A DNA stretch of 8,921 bases from Cyclobacteriaceae bacterium (GTDB lineage Bacteria; Bacteroidota; Bacteroidia; Cytophagales; Cyclobacteriaceae): NCBI GenBank assembly GCA_026994125.1, contig JALWRJ010000055.1:1-8921 (forward strand), in the 5' to 3' direction. Below the pieces are notes generated by a model that was given only the letters and a program-made list of their open reading frames with translations, ran no database searches and had not been told where the DNA came from. The translations under genes and the position numbers were made by a program. Shown here piece by piece: positions 7,263-8,921 of this stretch (positions within the stretch are counted from its first letter, which is position 1; each line of letters opens with the position of its first letter).

Positions 7263-7979
7263 ATGAAAATAGCACTGGTAGGATACGGAAAAATGGGCAT
7301 TGCCATTGAAGAGTTGGCCAAAGAAGCCGGCCACACCATATCGTTTAAAATTAGTAAGGAAAACCGCAAAGAACTCACACAACTAAACCCAAAAAACACA
7401 GATATAGTTATTGAATTTAGCCACCCCGAATGTGCCGTTGAAAACATAACAAAATGCCTGGAGGCTCAACTTCCCGTAGTATGTGGCACCACCGGCTGGT
7501 TAGCACACTGGCATAAAGTGGCCGAAATTTGTAACACCACCAACGGCAGCTTTTTTTATGCTTCCAACTACAGCATTGGTGTAAACTTATTTTTTAAACT
7601 AAACGAATTTGCAGCCCGCCTAATGGCACATCAAAATTATAGTGTTAGCCTGCACGAAACCCACCATACCGAAAAAAAAGACAGCCCCAGTGGCACAGCA
7701 ATAACCTTGGCCGAACCTATTTTGGATGCACGTGGATTAAAAACCTGGGTAAATCATACATCTAACCAAGCCGATACGCTTGAAATTATCTCTAAACGTG
7801 AGCCAGGTGTTCCCGGCACACACACAGTAAGCTACAGGTCAGCGGTAGACGAAATTGCCCTTACTCATACCGCCCACACCCGCAGAGGCTTTGCCAAAGG
7901 AGCTTTGGCCGTAGCCGAATGGATGGTAGCAAAACAACCGCAAGGGATGTTATCCATGAAAGATTTTCTTAGTTTTTAA
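7263..7979 (+). CDS. dapB: 4-hydroxy-tetrahydrodipicolinate reductase
   Basis: DapB reduces the hydroxy-tetrahydrodipicolinate made by DapA to tetrahydrodipicolinate using NAD(P)H, on the route to meso-diaminopimelate (peptidoglycan) and lysine. The 238-residue product is shorter than the E. coli enzyme (273) but of the length I expect in Bacteroidota. The Rossmann nucleotide-binding loop is GYGKMG at 7-12, followed by the IEFSHPE segment and CGTTGW (74-79). The catalytic segment EтHH-type region reads E132, H134, H135, K138, then DSPSGTA (140-146); His134 and Lys138 match the E. coli catalytic pair His159/Lys163. The C-terminal HTAHTRRGFAKGAL segment is also conserved. The start 2 bases after the preceding stop indicates the same transcript. 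A hairpin begins at the stop codon and may end the operon or lie over the lepB promoter. Confidence 0.97.
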   Translation: MKIALVGYGKMGIAIEELAKEAGHTISFKISKENRKELTQLNPKNTDIVIEFSHPECAVENITKCLEAQLPVVCGTTGWLAHWHKVAEICNTTNGSFFYASNYSIGVNLFFKLNEFAARLMAHQNYSVSLHETHHTEKKDSPSGTAITLAEPILDARGLKTWVNHTSNQADTLEIISKREPGVPGTHTVSYRSAVDEIALTHTAHTRRGFAKGALAVAEWMVAKQPQGMLSMKDFLSF

Positions 7980-8027
7980 AGGATGGGCATTATAAAATTG
8001 GATTTTTCTATAATAAACACATCCTTT
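7978..8027 (+). terminator. Hairpin after dapB, possible terminator
   Basis: AAAGGATG (7978-7985) and CATCCTTT (8020-8027) are perfect 8-base complements. Inside them TTATA (7990-7994) pairs with TATAA (8009-8013), and more A-T pairs are possible with one bulged C. A T-rich run (8031-8037) follows shortly after the right arm. The outer stem is short of GC pairs and the loop is long, so termination could be leaky and transcription may continue into lepB. Confidence 0.4.
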
Positions 8028-8028
8028 G
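7998..8028 (+). promoter_or_regulatory. Possible lepB promoter
   Basis: TTG at 7998-8000 is followed after 20 bases by ATCCTTTG (8021-8028), which differs from the TAnnTTTG consensus only by having AT for TA. The spacing fits. It lies 53 bases upstream of the lepB start and overlaps the right arm of the hairpin after dapB. lepB may be read from here, from the upstream operon, or from both. Confidence 0.35.
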
Positions 8029-8081
8029 TAAGTTTTTAATGGCGAAAGGTCAACGTACACTCAAAAAATTATAGTAGCAAA

Positions 8082-8921
8082 ATGGAGCAAGAACAAAACA
8101 AAAAAAAAGGTTTATTTAGTTTTTTAACTTTTAAAAAGAAGCAAGAGGAAAAACCTAAATCTAAAATAAAAGAATGGACAGATGCCATTGTATTTGCGGT
8201 AATAGCAGCTACCCTTATTAGGTGGTTATTCATGGAAGCATTTACCATTCCTACCCCCTCCATGGAAAAATCGTTGCTAGTAGGCGATTTCCTTTTTGTA
8301 AGCAAGCTGCATTACGGAGCGCGCACCCCGGCCACCCCCTTGCAAGTACCATTAACTCACCAATACATCTGGGGTACCAAAATACCTTCGTACCTCGATT
8401 GGATTCAACTGCCTCAATACCGATTGCCCGGCTTTTCCAGTGTAAAACGAAACGATGTAGTGGTGTTTAACCACCCTACCGAGTTGCAGTATCCGGTAGA
8501 TTTAAAAACAAACTACATAAAACGTTGCATTGGCATAGCAGGTGACAAAATTGAAGTAAGGGATATGCAGGTGTATATTAACGATAAACCTATTGAAAAC
8601 CCGCCTAAAATGCAGTATAAATATTTTATTACTACAACCGAAAATATCAATCAACGGGTGTTCGATAAATACGATATAACCGAAGTGTACCAAATGGCTA
8701 ATGGATATCTGGTATTTACCATGCCACAAACGGCCAAGGAGCTAGCTAAGTTGCCATTTATTAAAGATATTCAGGTAATAGAAGGTAAAGAAGGTCAAGC
8801 AGAAGCCCGCATTTACCCCGATGCTAGTAAATACCCTTGGAACACTGACTTTTGGGGGCCTATTATTATACCTGCTGAAGGCATGACCATTGATATTAAC
8901 AATGAAACCCTTACCAAATAT
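8082..8921 (+). CDS. lepB: Signal peptidase I, N-terminal 280 residues (continues past right edge)
   Basis: LepB cleaves signal peptides from exported proteins at the outer face of the inner membrane. The frame opens at 8082 and is still open at the window end, so the C-terminus is missing. A lysine-rich cytoplasmic segment (1-31) precedes a single membrane anchor (about 34-51). The catalytic serine is Ser60 in IPTPSMEKSL and the general base is Lys147 in YIKRCIGIAGD; both are in the normal context of the S26 family. Eighty-six residues separate them, more than in E. coli, and a long segment follows the Lys box (about 170-280) before the expected GDNR box, which must lie outside the window. 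Such extended versions are usual in Bacteroidota as I know them. It lies downstream of dapB in the same direction, with a 102-base gap. The start codon is preceded by an A-rich stretch and no Shine-Dalgarno sequence. Confidence 0.95.
   Translation, partial: MEQEQNKKKGLFSFLTFKKKQEEKPKSKIKEWTDAIVFAVIAATLIRWLFMEAFTIPTPSMEKSLLVGDFLFVSKLHYGARTPATPLQVPLTHQYIWGTKIPSYLDWIQLPQYRLPGFSSVKRNDVVVFNHPTELQYPVDLKTNYIKRCIGIAGDKIEVRDMQVYINDKPIENPPKMQYKYFITTTENINQRVFDKYDITEVYQMANGYLVFTMPQTAKELAKLPFIKDIQVIEGKEGQAEARIYPDASKYPWNTDFWGPIIIPAEGMTIDINNETLTKY

Noticed and set aside
7724..7739. CACGTG core within dapB as a possible parS site
   Set aside because: By eye only about 10 of 16 positions agree with the parS consensus and the flanks are not palindromic.
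1..8921. Mobile element, CRISPR, phage, toxin-antitoxin or defence genes
   Set aside because: I saw no transposase, integrase, direct-repeat array, tRNA-linked attachment site or small paired genes. Apart from the left-edge protein, every gene is a conserved core gene or the phylum-typical DUF5683 gene.

Overview
The window reads as a core chromosomal segment of a Bacteroidota bacterium, most likely of the order Cytophagales (order-level placement is tentative). The signs are the gene order pyrG-yidC and parA-parB-DUF5683-dapB-lepB, which I know as recurrent arrangements in this phylum; promoter elements of the phylum-specific type (TAnnTTTG near -7, TTG near -33); start codons without Shine-Dalgarno sequences; and a large cysteine-containing, PKD-like secreted protein of the kind exported by the type IX system.

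Layout: positions 1-1009 carry, on the minus strand, the N-terminal 336 codons of a secreted protein whose frame runs off the left edge. A 336-base divergent spacer (1010-1345) follows, with two inverted repeats and a -7-like element facing pyrG. pyrG (CTP synthase) and yidC (membrane protein insertase) form a tight plus-strand pair (1346-4777). A 199-base spacer then holds the best promoter in the window (4857-4885). Behind it lies a very compact block: parA and parB overlap by ATGA, parB and a DUF5683 gene overlap by ATGA, and dapB starts 2 bases after that. A 102-base spacer with a long-looped hairpin and a possible weaker promoter precedes lepB (signal peptidase I), which is cut by the right edge.

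The genes serve chromosome segregation (ParA/ParB), envelope protein handling (YidC, LepB, the DUF5683 protein), the diaminopimelate branch of lysine and peptidoglycan synthesis (DapB), and nucleotide supply (PyrG). All appear intact, with the key catalytic or binding residues present wherever they fall inside the window.

I see no mobile element, CRISPR array, tRNA, rRNA, phage gene or defence system. I do not believe the window contains a new multi-gene system. The least explained parts are the partial secreted protein at the left edge, the DUF5683 protein embedded in the segregation operon, and the dyad elements in front of pyrG and lepB.
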